Below are positions 25,252-32,851 of a DNA stretch of 64,000 nucleotides, piece by piece. Numbering within the stretch: position 1 is the stretch's first letter; every line of letters starts with the position of its first letter. The position numbers and the translations under genes are program-made. The DNA lies in NCBI RefSeq assembly GCF_040706555.1, contig NZ_JAPDRH010000002.1:1488001-1552000 (forward strand). Direction: 5' to 3'. The notes below the pieces were generated by a model. That model ran no database searches. It was not told the origin of the DNA and saw nothing but the letters and a program-made list of their open reading frames with translations. This DNA comes from Lentisalinibacter salinarum. GTDB lineage: Bacteria; Pseudomonadota; Gammaproteobacteria; Steroidobacterales; Woeseiaceae.

Positions 25252-27444
25252 ATGGGGCGCTTCCTGAAATTCCTCCTCATCGGCATTGCCGCCGTCGTCG
25301 GCCTCCTCGTCGTGGTCGTGCTGGCAGTGGCGCTGCTGTTCGACCCGAACGACTACAAGGACGAGATCTCGGCGCAGGTGGAGGCCGCCACCGGGCGCTC
25401 GCTGACGCTGGAGGGCGACCTCGAGCTCGGCCTGTTCCCCTGGCTGAGCGTCGATACCGGGCGCATCGTGCTCGGCAATGCAGAGGGATTCGGCCCCGAG
25501 CCCTTCGCCGAACTGGATGAAGCCAGCGTCGCCATCCGGCTGTGGCCGCTCATCACGGGAAGCATCGAGGCCGGCCGGGCCTCCGTGGACGGGCTCGTGC
25601 TCAATCTGCGCATCGCCGGTGACGGCACCACCAACTGGGACGACCTGGCCGCCGCCGGCGAAGAGCCTGCCGAAGCGCCCGCCGCCGAAGACGAGCGCAC
25701 GGGCCTCGGCCAGCTGCGGGTCGCCGGCGTCAGCCTCACCGGTGCGACCATCGACTGGCAGGACGAGGCGGTGGGAGTCCATTACCGGGTCACCGAACTC
25801 GGGCTGAACACCGGCGCCATAGAGCCCGGCCTGCCCTTCGACGTCGACGGCGGCTTCGTGCTGGCCACCCTGCCCGAGGGCCCGGGTGGCGAGTTCGAAC
25901 TCGCGACCGTCGTCACTGCGGACCTCGCGGGCGGGCGCATCGTGCTGGACGGCCTGCTGCTGGACGGCCGCCTCGATCCCGGCGCGGAGCTCGAGGCCTT
26001 CGATTTCGGCGTGTCCGCGCGGCGCCTGGCCTATGCGACGGAGCAGCAGGCGCTGCAACTCGACGGCGGCGCGCTGGAGGTAGCCTCCCTGCGCGTCGAC
26101 GCTGAGCTCACCGGCACCGTCGGCGACGCGCTGCAGCTCTCGGGCCGCATCGAGGCGCCCCGCTTCTCGCCGAAGGACCTGGCCGACACACTGGGCACGC
26201 CGCTGCCGCCCACCGCCGACCCGGCCGTGCTGCAGCTCGTCTCCTTCGCCGCCGACGTCGCCCTCACCGACGACAGCGTCGCCCTCTCCGCCATGACCGC
26301 CCGCCTCGACGACACCGAACTGAAGGGCGACTTTTCGATGCGCGGCTTCGAGGCGCCGTCCTATCGCTTCGCGCTGGAGGGCGACCGCATCGACCTGGAC
26401 CGCTACCTGGCGCCGCCCGCCGACGACGCGCCGGCCGAGGCCGACACCGCCGCCCTGGATGCCACCGAGATCCCGGTGGACGTCATCCGCTCGCTGGACG
26501 CCGAGGGCACGCTGAAGTTCGCGGAGGTGGTGCTGGGCGGCCTCACCTTCCGCACGATCGAGCTCGGCGTCAGCGCCGGGGACGGCCGGGTGCGGCTGCA
26601 CCCCATCGCCGCCCGCGTGCTGGAGGGCGGCTACAACGGGGATGTGCGCATCGACGCCAGCGGCAGCAAGCCGCGCCTGTCGGTGGACGAGCGGGTGGAG
26701 GGCGTGCAGCTCGCCGCCCTCGGCCGCGAACTCTACGAGACGGACAAGCTGAGCGGCAGTCTGCAGGGCCGGTTCACGCTGGCCGGCAGCGGGGCCAACC
26801 TGGCCGAGATCCGGCAGGACCTGGGCGGCGACGTCGGCTTCGAACTCAGCGACGGCGCGTTCGAGGGCACGGATCTCTGGTACCAGATCCGCCGGGCGCG
26901 GGCCGTATTCCGGCGCGAGACGCCGCCGCAGCCGTCCGCGGAACCCCGCACGCCGTTCTCCACCATCCGCGGCACCGGCAAGGTGGCCGACGGCGTACTC
27001 ACGAACGACGACCTGTTCGCCGAGCTGCCGTTTCTGCGCGTCACCGGCGCGGGCACGGTGGACCTGGCCGCCGCCACTCTGGACTACGGCGTGCGCGCAC
27101 GGGTACTCGAGCGTCCCGACTTCATCGCCGGAGCCAGCGAGGAAGAGCTGGATGAATACACCGAGGCGGTCATCCCGATCCGTATCACCGGCAGCCTGGC
27201 TGACCCGTCCGTGCGCCCGGACGTCGAGGACATGCTGCGCCAGGAGGTGAAAGGCCGCATCGAGGAAGAGAAGGAGCGCCTGCAGAAAAAACTGCTGGAG
27301 CGCCTCGGCATCGAGCCGGAAGAAGAGGCGGCGCCCGCCGACGGCGAGAACCTGACTCCGCAAGACGAGCAGCCCGCCGAAGAGGAAGAGTCGGTCGAGG
27401 ACCAGCTCAAGAAGAAACTGAAAGACCTGCTCGGTGAGCGCTGA
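25252..27444 (+). CDS. AsmA family protein
   Basis: 730 aa. An N-terminal membrane anchor (FLLIGIAAVVGLLVVVVLAVALLF) leads straight into the AsmA signature (DPNDYKDEISAQVEAATGRSLTLEGDLELGLFPWLSVD). A C-terminal AsmA_2-like block follows (residues ~480–640), then a charged Lys/Glu-rich coiled tail (EEEKERLQKKLLERLGIEPEEE). AsmA-like proteins are inner-membrane anchored periplasmic bridges thought to move phospholipids toward the outer membrane. It is the first gene of the mutY neighbourhood, a position also known for asmA-like genes next to mutY in Pseudomonas. It overlaps the next gene by 11 nt. Confidence 0.88.
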   Translation: MGRFLKFLLIGIAAVVGLLVVVVLAVALLFDPNDYKDEISAQVEAATGRSLTLEGDLELGLFPWLSVDTGRIVLGNAEGFGPEPFAELDEASVAIRLWPLITGSIEAGRASVDGLVLNLRIAGDGTTNWDDLAAAGEEPAEAPAAEDERTGLGQLRVAGVSLTGATIDWQDEAVGVHYRVTELGLNTGAIEPGLPFDVDGGFVLATLPEGPGGEFELATVVTADLAGGRIVLDGLLLDGRLDPGAELEAFDFGVSARRLAYATEQQALQLDGGALEVASLRVDAELTGTVGDALQLSGRIEAPRFSPKDLADTLGTPLPPTADPAVLQLVSFAADVALTDDSVALSAMTARLDDTELKGDFSMRGFEAPSYRFALEGDRIDLDRYLAPPADDAPAEADTAALDATEIPVDVIRSLDAEGTLKFAEVVLGGLTFRTIELGVSAGDGRVRLHPIAARVLEGGYNGDVRIDASGSKPRLSVDERVEGVQLAALGRELYETDKLSGSLQGRFTLAGSGANLAEIRQDLGGDVGFELSDGAFEGTDLWYQIRRARAVFRRETPPQPSAEPRTPFSTIRGTGKVADGVLTNDDLFAELPFLRVTGAGTVDLAAATLDYGVRARVLERPDFIAGASEEELDEYTEAVIPIRITGSLADPSVRPDVEDMLRQEVKGRIEEEKERLQKKLLERLGIEPEEEAAPADGENLTPQDEQPAEEEESVEDQLKKKLKDLLGER

Positions 27445-28027
27445 GGACCGAAGCCCGGCGGCCCTCGCCATCGTCCTTCTGGCAGCCTCGGTCGCGCTGG
27501 CCGCCGCGCCCGCCCTCGGCGCGGACCTGCTGGACGTGAGCGTGGAGAAAGACGGCGAGCGTTACACCATGGCCTCGCGCACCTACTTCGAGGCGCCGCC
27601 CGAGGCCGTGTTCCGGGTGCTGTCCGACTACGACCGCTTCGAGCGCATCTCCAGCATCTTCGAAGACGTTCGCTTCATCGCTCCCGCCAGCGACGGCACC
27701 CCCCGCGCGTTCACCCTGGTGAAGGGCTGCGTGCTGTTCTTCTGCAAGACCATCGAGCGCATCGAGGAGCTGCACTTCACGCCCCACAGCCGGATCGTCG
27801 CCGAGGTGGAGCCCGAGCACAGCGACTTCGCCTACGGCCGCACCGAGTGGCGGTTCATCCCGTCCGGCTCCGGCACCGAGGTGCACTACCGCATGGAGAT
27901 GGAGCCCGGCTTCTGGGTGCCGCCGCTGATAGGGCCGTACATCATGAAGCGCTCCTTCCGCAGCGACGCCGTCGAGGCGCTGAATCGCATCGAAGCACTG
28001 GCACAGGGTCGGGAGCCGCCGTCGTGA
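27434..28027 (+). CDS. Exported SRPBCC/START-like lipid-binding protein
   Basis: 197 aa, GTG start within the end of asmA. A hydrophobic N-terminus (ALAIVLLAASVALAAAPALGA) indicates export. The rest fits the SRPBCC helix-grip fold: SRTYFEAPPEAVFRVLSDYDRFERISSIFEDV at the start, EVHYRMEMEPGFWVPPLIGPYIMKRSFRSDAVEALNRI as the long C-terminal helix. Such domains bind hydrophobic ligands. The overlap with asmA on one side and mutY on the other (GTGA) suggests co-expression; a periplasmic lipid-handling role beside AsmA is plausible but is inference. Confidence 0.75.
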   Translation: MSAEDRSPAALAIVLLAASVALAAAPALGADLLDVSVEKDGERYTMASRTYFEAPPEAVFRVLSDYDRFERISSIFEDVRFIAPASDGTPRAFTLVKGCVLFFCKTIERIEELHFTPHSRIVAEVEPEHSDFAYGRTEWRFIPSGSGTEVHYRMEMEPGFWVPPLIGPYIMKRSFRSDAVEALNRIEALAQGREPPS

Positions 28028-29076
28028 CGCCCTTCGCCGAGAGGCTGCTCGACTGGTACGACCGCCACGGCCGCCACGACCTGCCCTGGCAGCACGATCC
28101 AGTGCCCTACCGGGTCTGGGTCTCGGAGATCATGCTGCAGCAGACCCAGGTGAAGACGGTCATCCCGTACTTCGAGCGCTTCATGGAGCGGTTCCCGACG
28201 GTGGAGGCGCTCGCGGCCGCCTCGGTCGACGACGTGCTGGCGCTCTGGTCCGGCCTCGGCTACTACGCCCGGGCGCGCAATCTGCACCGCGCCGCGCGGG
28301 AGGTCGCGTCCGATCACGGCGGCGAGTTCCCGCGCGAGCCGGAGGCGCTGGAGGCCCTGCCCGGCATCGGCCGCTCCACGGCCGGCGCCATCCTCGCGCT
28401 CTCCTTCGGCGAGCGCCACCCGATCCTGGACGGCAACGTCAAGCGCGTGCTGGCCCGCTACCACGCGGTGGATGGCTGGCCGGGACGCACGACGGTGGCG
28501 AAGGAGCTCTGGCAGCTGGCGGAGCGGCACACGCCATCGCAGCGTGTGGACGACTACACCCAGGCCATCATGGATCTCGGCGCGACGCTCTGTACCCGCA
28601 GCCGCCCGGCCTGCGAGCGCTGCCCGCAGGGGGCGGATTGTCGGGCACTGGCGCTGGGCCGGCAGGCGGACTTCCCGGGCCGCAGGCCGCCGCAGAAATC
28701 GCGCCGGCTCCGCACCGCCGAGTTCGCGCTGGCCTGGGACGGCAGCGCGGTGCTGCTGGAGCGCCGCCCCGATGCCGGCATCTGGGGGGGTCTCTGGAGC
28801 CTGCCGGAGATCGGTGACGAGGAGACGGCGGAGGACTGGTGCCGGCGGCGGCTGGGGGCGGAACCCCCCGCCGTGGAGCGCTGGGAGGCTGTCGAACACA
28901 GCTTCACCCATTATGATCTGCGCATGCGGCCGGTCCTCATCCGGCTGGACGAACGGCCGGGCGCAGCACGCGACGCGGACGACGAGCGCTGGGTGGATGT
29001 GCCGGGCGACGGACAGTTGGGGTTGCCGGCCCCTGTACGGCGGCTGCTGGACAGACTGGGCGACCTCGGCGGCTGA
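28024..29076 (+). CDS. mutY: A/G-specific adenine DNA glycosylase
   Basis: 350 aa. The GTG start at 28024 overlaps the preceding stop. Removes adenine mispaired with 8-oxoguanine or G in base-excision repair. Catalytic Glu35 is in EIMLQQTQV; the helix-hairpin-helix is LPGIGRSTAGAI; catalytic Asp136 is in ILDGNVKRVLARY. The [4Fe-4S] cysteines are Cys190-X6-Cys197-X2-Cys200-X5-Cys206. A C-terminal NUDIX-like domain (residues ~225–345) recognises 8-oxoG. All key residues are intact. It is followed by mscS and yggX; in E. coli yggX lies directly after mutY, so mscS is an insertion into a conserved pair. Confidence 0.95.
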   Translation: MTPFAERLLDWYDRHGRHDLPWQHDPVPYRVWVSEIMLQQTQVKTVIPYFERFMERFPTVEALAAASVDDVLALWSGLGYYARARNLHRAAREVASDHGGEFPREPEALEALPGIGRSTAGAILALSFGERHPILDGNVKRVLARYHAVDGWPGRTTVAKELWQLAERHTPSQRVDDYTQAIMDLGATLCTRSRPACERCPQGADCRALALGRQADFPGRRPPQKSRRLRTAEFALAWDGSAVLLERRPDAGIWGGLWSLPEIGDEETAEDWCRRRLGAEPPAVERWEAVEHSFTHYDLRMRPVLIRLDERPGAARDADDERWVDVPGDGQLGLPAPVRRLLDRLGDLGG

Positions 29077-29106
29077 ACCGTCGCCGGAGAGAAGTGGAAG
29101 GGAAGG

Positions 29107-29967
29107 ATGGACGAACAACTCGAAAAACAGCTGGGACAGCAGCTGGACTTGGTCCAGCAGGTCTACGAACTGGTGGTCAACTTCATGGTGACCTACTCGT
29201 TCCGCCTCGTCGGCGCGGTGCTGGTCATCATCGTCGGCATCCTGGTGGCGCGATGGGTGGGCCGCATCGTGCTGCGCGCGCAGGAGCGCCACGAGGTCGA
29301 CGTGACGCTGCGCCAGTTCATCGCCAGCACGGTGCGCATCACGGTCATCGCGCTGTTCGCGATCATCGCCATGAACCAGCTCGGCGTGAGCATCACCCCG
29401 CTGATCGCCGCCATCGGCGGCCTGGCCGTCGGCGTCAGCTTCGCGCTGCAGGGGCCGGTGGCCAACTACGGCGCCGGGCTGGTGATCATCCTCACGCGCA
29501 TGTACCGGGTGGGCGACACCGTGACCATCCAGGACTGCTCCGGCCTGGTCGAAGACATCTCGCTGGCTACCACCGTGCTGCTCACCGAGGACGGCGAGCG
29601 CATCGTCATCCCGAACCGGCAGATCACCGGCGAGATCCACACCAACTCCTTCGCCAACCGCGTGGTCGAGGGCCGGGTGGGTATTGCCTACAGCGAGGAT
29701 CCCGAGCGGGCCATCGGCATCATCGCCGATGCGCTGGCCGGCGTGGACGGCGTCTCGAGCGAGGTTTCACCGCAGATCGGCATCGCGGGCTTCGGCGACT
29801 CCTCCATCGATCTCGACTACCGCTACTGGGCGCCCACCAACCGCTATTTCGGGGTCATGCACGAGGCCAATATGGCCGTGTATCAGGCCCTGAAGCGCAA
29901 AGGCGTCAGCATCCCGTTCCCGCAGCGCGAAGTGCGGTTGCTCGGCGAGGGCACGGCCGCCGGCTGA
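29107..29967 (+). CDS. mscS: Small-conductance mechanosensitive channel
   Basis: 286 aa. Three membrane helices: residues ~30–52, ~75–92 and the pore-lining third helix with a Gly/Ala-rich packing pattern (PLIAAIGGLAVGVSFALQGPVANYGAG). The cytoplasmic beta domain (YRVGDTVTIQDCSGLVEDISLATTVLLTEDGERIVIPNRQI) and cage follow. It opens under membrane tension to release solutes on hypo-osmotic shock. Size and layout match E. coli MscS (286 aa). A 30-nt gap separates it from mutY, so it is probably co-transcribed. The C-terminal cage strand ends IPFPQREVRLL as in the family. Confidence 0.93.
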   Translation: MDEQLEKQLGQQLDLVQQVYELVVNFMVTYSFRLVGAVLVIIVGILVARWVGRIVLRAQERHEVDVTLRQFIASTVRITVIALFAIIAMNQLGVSITPLIAAIGGLAVGVSFALQGPVANYGAGLVIILTRMYRVGDTVTIQDCSGLVEDISLATTVLLTEDGERIVIPNRQITGEIHTNSFANRVVEGRVGIAYSEDPERAIGIIADALAGVDGVSSEVSPQIGIAGFGDSSIDLDYRYWAPTNRYFGVMHEANMAVYQALKRKGVSIPFPQREVRLLGEGTAAG

Positions 29968-29995
29968 GGTGGCCCGGCCGCGCGCCGGATCGATT

Positions 29996-30025
29996 TTGGG
30001 TCCGCGTCGGGCGCTCTGGTATAAA
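29996..30025 (+). promoter_or_regulatory. Sigma-70-type promoter ahead of yggX
   Basis: TTGGGT (29996–30001), an 18-nt spacer and TATAAA (30020–30025) lie in the 96-nt gap before yggX, so yggX can be transcribed apart from mutY–mscS. Confidence 0.45.
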
Positions 30026-30063
30026 GCGTTCATCTTTCCGGAACCCATCGAACGAGGCATCCA

Positions 30064-30333
30064 ATGAGCCGTACGGTCAACTGCGTCGTGCTCGGCCAGG
30101 AAGCGGAGGGGCTGGACTACGCCCCCTATCCCGGCGAACTCGGCAAACGCATCTACCAGAACGTCTCCAAGCAGGCCTGGCAGCGCTGGCTCGCCCACCA
30201 GACCATGCTGATCAACGAATACCGCCTGACCCCCATCGAGCCGAAGGCGCGGGAATTCCTGGAGAAGGAGATGGAGAAGTTCTTCTTCGGGGAGGGGTCG
30301 CAGGCGCCGGAGGGCTACGTCCCGAAAGAATAA
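30064..30333 (+). CDS. yggX: Fe(2+)-trafficking / oxidative damage protection protein
   Basis: 89 aa, the usual family length (E. coli YggX 91 aa). The start MSRTVNCVVLGQEAEGLDYAPYPGELGKRIYQNVSKQAWQ..., with the conserved cysteine at position 7, and WLAHQTMLINEYRLTPIEPKAREFLEKEMEKFFF are diagnostic. YggX protects iron–sulphur enzymes from oxidants and is thought to handle labile iron in the cytoplasm. Placement after mutY, whose product repairs oxidised-guanine mispairs, is conserved. It has its own likely promoter and is followed directly by an inverted REP pair. Confidence 0.95.
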   Translation: MSRTVNCVVLGQEAEGLDYAPYPGELGKRIYQNVSKQAWQRWLAHQTMLINEYRLTPIEPKAREFLEKEMEKFFFGEGSQAPEGYVPKE

Positions 30334-30334
30334 T

Positions 30335-30356
30335 GGGGGAGGGCCTTCAGGCCCGA
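30335..30356 (+). repeat. REP element, copy 5 (head eroded)
   Basis: Stem GAGGGCCTTCAGGCCCGA preceded by GGGG in place of the GTRG head; starts two bases after the yggX stop. With copy 6 it forms an inverted pair 27 nt apart between the convergent yggX and egtD genes. Confidence 0.7.
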
Positions 30357-30383
30357 TTGGGGTATGGTTCACTCAAGCGCGGA

Positions 30384-30405
30384 TCGGGGCTAAAGCCCCT
30401 CCCAC
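30384..30405 (-). repeat. REP element (GTRG-headed), copy 6
   Basis: The minus strand reads GTGG then GAGGGGCTTTAGCCCCGA, the GGGGCT-stem variant. It is the inverted partner of copy 5, and the 16-nt string GGCGGCCAGGAAAGAA follows at 30414–30429, as it also precedes the REP pair at 20077. Confidence 0.75.
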
Positions 30406-30435
30406 ATGCCGCCGGCGGCCAGGAAAGAAAGCCGA

Positions 30436-31410
30436 TCAGACGGCGGTGCAGTACTGGACGCTGAACAGGTCGTCCGCGTCGGTCCAGACCCGATCCACCC
30501 GGAAGCCGGCCAGTTCCGCCATCTGCGCGAAGGTCTCCGGCCGGTACTTGTGCGAGCACTCGGAGAGGATGTACTCGCCGGCGGCCATGGGGATGGCCGC
30601 GTCGCCCACGTGGATGGTCTGGTCGCGCTCGCTGACCAGGTGCATCTCGATACGGTCCAGCTGCTCGTTGTAGATGGCGCGGTGGCGGAAGGCGGCGAGG
30701 TCGAAGTCTGCGCCGAAGCGCCGGTTGAGGTGCGCCAGCATGTTCAGGTTGAACCGCTCGGTGTAGCCGGCGGCGTCGTTGTAGGCGCGCTCCAGCACCG
30801 CCTTGTCTTTCACCAGGTCCACACCGATCAGCAGCGCGCCGCCGTCCCGCGCCTCCTCGCGCATGACCTTCATCAGCGACACCGCGGAATCGGGCCAGAA
30901 GTTGCCGATGGTGGAGCCGGGGAAGAACACCAGGTTGCGCTCCGGCATGATCTTCGGCGATGGCAGGTCGAAAGGCTTGGTGAAGTCGGCGGCCACCGGC
31001 AGGATCTCGAGCTCCGGGTAGTCGGCGGCCAGGATGTCGGCGGACTTCACCAGGAACTCTTTCGAGACGTCCACCGGCACGTAGGCGGCCACGTCGTGCA
31101 GGTGGCTGAGCAGGATGCGAATCTTGATGCTGGCGCCGGAGCCGAATTCGATCACCGAGGCGCGCGGCCCGACCGCATCCGCGATCTCGCCGATGTTGTC
31201 GCGCATGATGCCGATCTCGGTCTGCGTGGGGTAGTACTCCGGCTGTTCGCAGATGGCGTCGAACAGCTCCGAGCCGCGCTCGTCGTAGAAATACTTCGGG
31301 GAGATCAGTTTCTGCGGCCGGGAGAGCCCCTCGATAAGCTCCGCCAGTTCCAGGTTTTCGGACAGATCCTGTTCCGTCAGGTCTTCCGCCCGCGCTGCGT
31401 CGGTGCTCAC
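30436..31410 (-). CDS. egtD: L-histidine N-alpha-methyltransferase (ergothioneine synthesis)
   Basis: 324 aa. GTG start at 31410 with AAGGA seven bases upstream; the longer open frame is noise. EgtD trimethylates histidine to hercynine with three SAM. Visible: SPKYFYDERGSELFDAICEQPEYYPTQTE at the N-terminus, the SAM-binding VIEFGSGASIKIRILL, the LVFFPGSTIGNF block, and the C-terminal YILSECSHKYRPETF, all typical of EgtD (DUF2260). It lies 20 nt downstream of egtB in the same direction. The two give the core of the ergothioneine pathway; a PLP C–S lyase (EgtE) is not in the window. Confidence 0.95.
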   Translation of the reverse strand: MSTDAARAEDLTEQDLSENLELAELIEGLSRPQKLISPKYFYDERGSELFDAICEQPEYYPTQTEIGIMRDNIGEIADAVGPRASVIEFGSGASIKIRILLSHLHDVAAYVPVDVSKEFLVKSADILAADYPELEILPVAADFTKPFDLPSPKIMPERNLVFFPGSTIGNFWPDSAVSLMKVMREEARDGGALLIGVDLVKDKAVLERAYNDAAGYTERFNLNMLAHLNRRFGADFDLAAFRHRAIYNEQLDRIEMHLVSERDQTIHVGDAAIPMAAGEYILSECSHKYRPETFAQMAELAGFRVDRVWTDADDLFSVQYCTAV

Positions 31411-31430
31411 AAGGTGATCCTTCGTTGTGC

Positions 31431-32708
31431 TCAGCCGGCGTCCCTCGCCAGCCGGAATCCGAGGAACTGCCAGCGCGCGTCGGGATAGAAGAAGCTCCTG
31501 TAGCTGGCGCGGATGTGGTCGCTGGCGGTGGCGCAGGAGCCGCCGCGCACGACCATCTGGTTGCACATGAACTTGCCGTTGTACTCGCCGAGGGAGCCGG
31601 CCAGCGGCCGGAAGCCCGGGTACGCGGTGTAGGGCGAGGCGGTCCACTCCCAGACGTCGCCGAACAGCTGGTGCAGGCCTTCGCCGTCATCGCGGTCGGC
31701 CACCGGGTGCCAGTAGCCCGAATCCATCAGGTTGCCCTTTACCTCGGCGCCGGCCGCCGCCGTCTCCCACTCTGCTTCGGTGGGCAGCCGGGCGCCGGCC
31801 CAGCTGGCGAAGGCGTCGGCCTCGTAGTAGCTGACGTGGGTGACCGGCGCATCCGGGTCGATCTCCCGCTCGCCGCCCAGCGTGAACTCGCTCTCGAGGT
31901 CGCGGGACCAGTACAGCGGGCGCTTCCAGCCCTGCTCGTGCACCAGCGACCAGCCGTCCGAGAGCCAGAGATCCGCGTGATGGTAGCCGCCGTCCTCGAT
32001 GAACTCGCGGTACTCGCGGTTGGTGATCAGGCGGGAGCCGAGTTCGTGGGGGTGCAGCAGTTCGGTATGGCGCGGCGTCTCGTTGTCGAAGCAGAAGCCC
32101 CGGCCCGTGGCGCCGATCTCGTGCTGACCCTCACGTCCCGGCACCCAACGCATCCCGTCCGCCGCTGCCGCGGGCGGCTTCTTCAGCTCGTCGCTCAGCG
32201 CCGGCTTCATCGGGTTGCAGGAGAACACGTGCTTGATGTCGGTGAGTATCAGCTCCTGGTGCTGCTGCTCGTGATGCAGGCCGAGCGTTACCAGAAATGC
32301 GAGTTCTCCCTCCCCGCCCCTTTTCGCCAGCAGCCGGTTCATGCCCTCGTCCACGTGCCGGCGGTAGTTCATGATCTCGCGCACCGTCGGGCGGGACAGC
32401 AGTCCCCGCTCGGGACGGCGGTGCATCTGGCCGACCGTGTAGTAATAGGAGTTGAAGAGATAGTCGTAGGCGTCGTGGAAGGGCACGTAGTCCGGCACAT
32501 ATTCCTGCAGCACGAAGCGCTCGAAGAACCAGCTGGTGTGGGCCAGGTGCCACTTCGTGGGACTCACGTCGGCCATGGACTGCACCACGAAGTCCTCCGG
32601 CGCCAGCGTGTCGCACAGCGAAAGGCTCTGCGCCCGGACCCGGGAGTAGTGCAGCGGCAATGATTCCTGCCCGTAATCGGGGCGGATATCGTCCGGTACG
32701 GAGGCCAT
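31431..32708 (-). CDS. egtB: Hercynine oxygenase / sulfoxide synthase
   Basis: 425 aa. An N-terminal DinB-like domain carries the non-haem iron histidines (HLAH at 54–57, HHEQQH at 145–150). The C-terminal formylglycine-generating-enzyme-like domain includes THVSYYEADAFASWAGARLPTEAEWE, GDVWEWTASPYTAYPGF and VVRGGSCATASDHIRASYRSFFYPDARWQFLGFRLAR. EgtB joins hercynine and cysteine or gamma-glutamylcysteine with O2 to form the sulfoxide precursor of ergothioneine, a cytoplasmic thiol antioxidant. Whether it prefers cysteine or gamma-Glu-Cys cannot be decided here; no egtA or egtC gene is adjacent. It is the first gene of the egtBD operon. Confidence 0.95.
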   Translation of the reverse strand: MASVPDDIRPDYGQESLPLHYSRVRAQSLSLCDTLAPEDFVVQSMADVSPTKWHLAHTSWFFERFVLQEYVPDYVPFHDAYDYLFNSYYYTVGQMHRRPERGLLSRPTVREIMNYRRHVDEGMNRLLAKRGGEGELAFLVTLGLHHEQQHQELILTDIKHVFSCNPMKPALSDELKKPPAAAADGMRWVPGREGQHEIGATGRGFCFDNETPRHTELLHPHELGSRLITNREYREFIEDGGYHHADLWLSDGWSLVHEQGWKRPLYWSRDLESEFTLGGEREIDPDAPVTHVSYYEADAFASWAGARLPTEAEWETAAAGAEVKGNLMDSGYWHPVADRDDGEGLHQLFGDVWEWTASPYTAYPGFRPLAGSLGEYNGKFMCNQMVVRGGSCATASDHIRASYRSFFYPDARWQFLGFRLARDAG

Positions 32709-32817
32709 CGGTCGCTCCTCGGGGGCCAGTCTTAAGGGTAGGCGGCGCTCCCGAGGGTGTCAAAAACACGCGACGCAGGACAGTCTCCGCAGCGAGTGTT
32801 ACAGCTGTGTGCAACAA

Positions 32818-32836
32818 GCCGGCCTGTCCGGCCGGC
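32818..32836 (-). terminator. Short GC hairpin downstream of the TonB-dependent receptor
   Basis: GCCGGCC and GGCCGGC arms with a 5-nt loop, 16 nt beyond the receptor's stop codon on the minus strand and upstream of egtB. There is no strong T-run, so it is only a candidate. Confidence 0.35.
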
Positions 32837-32851
32837 CTGTCCGTCATCCGG

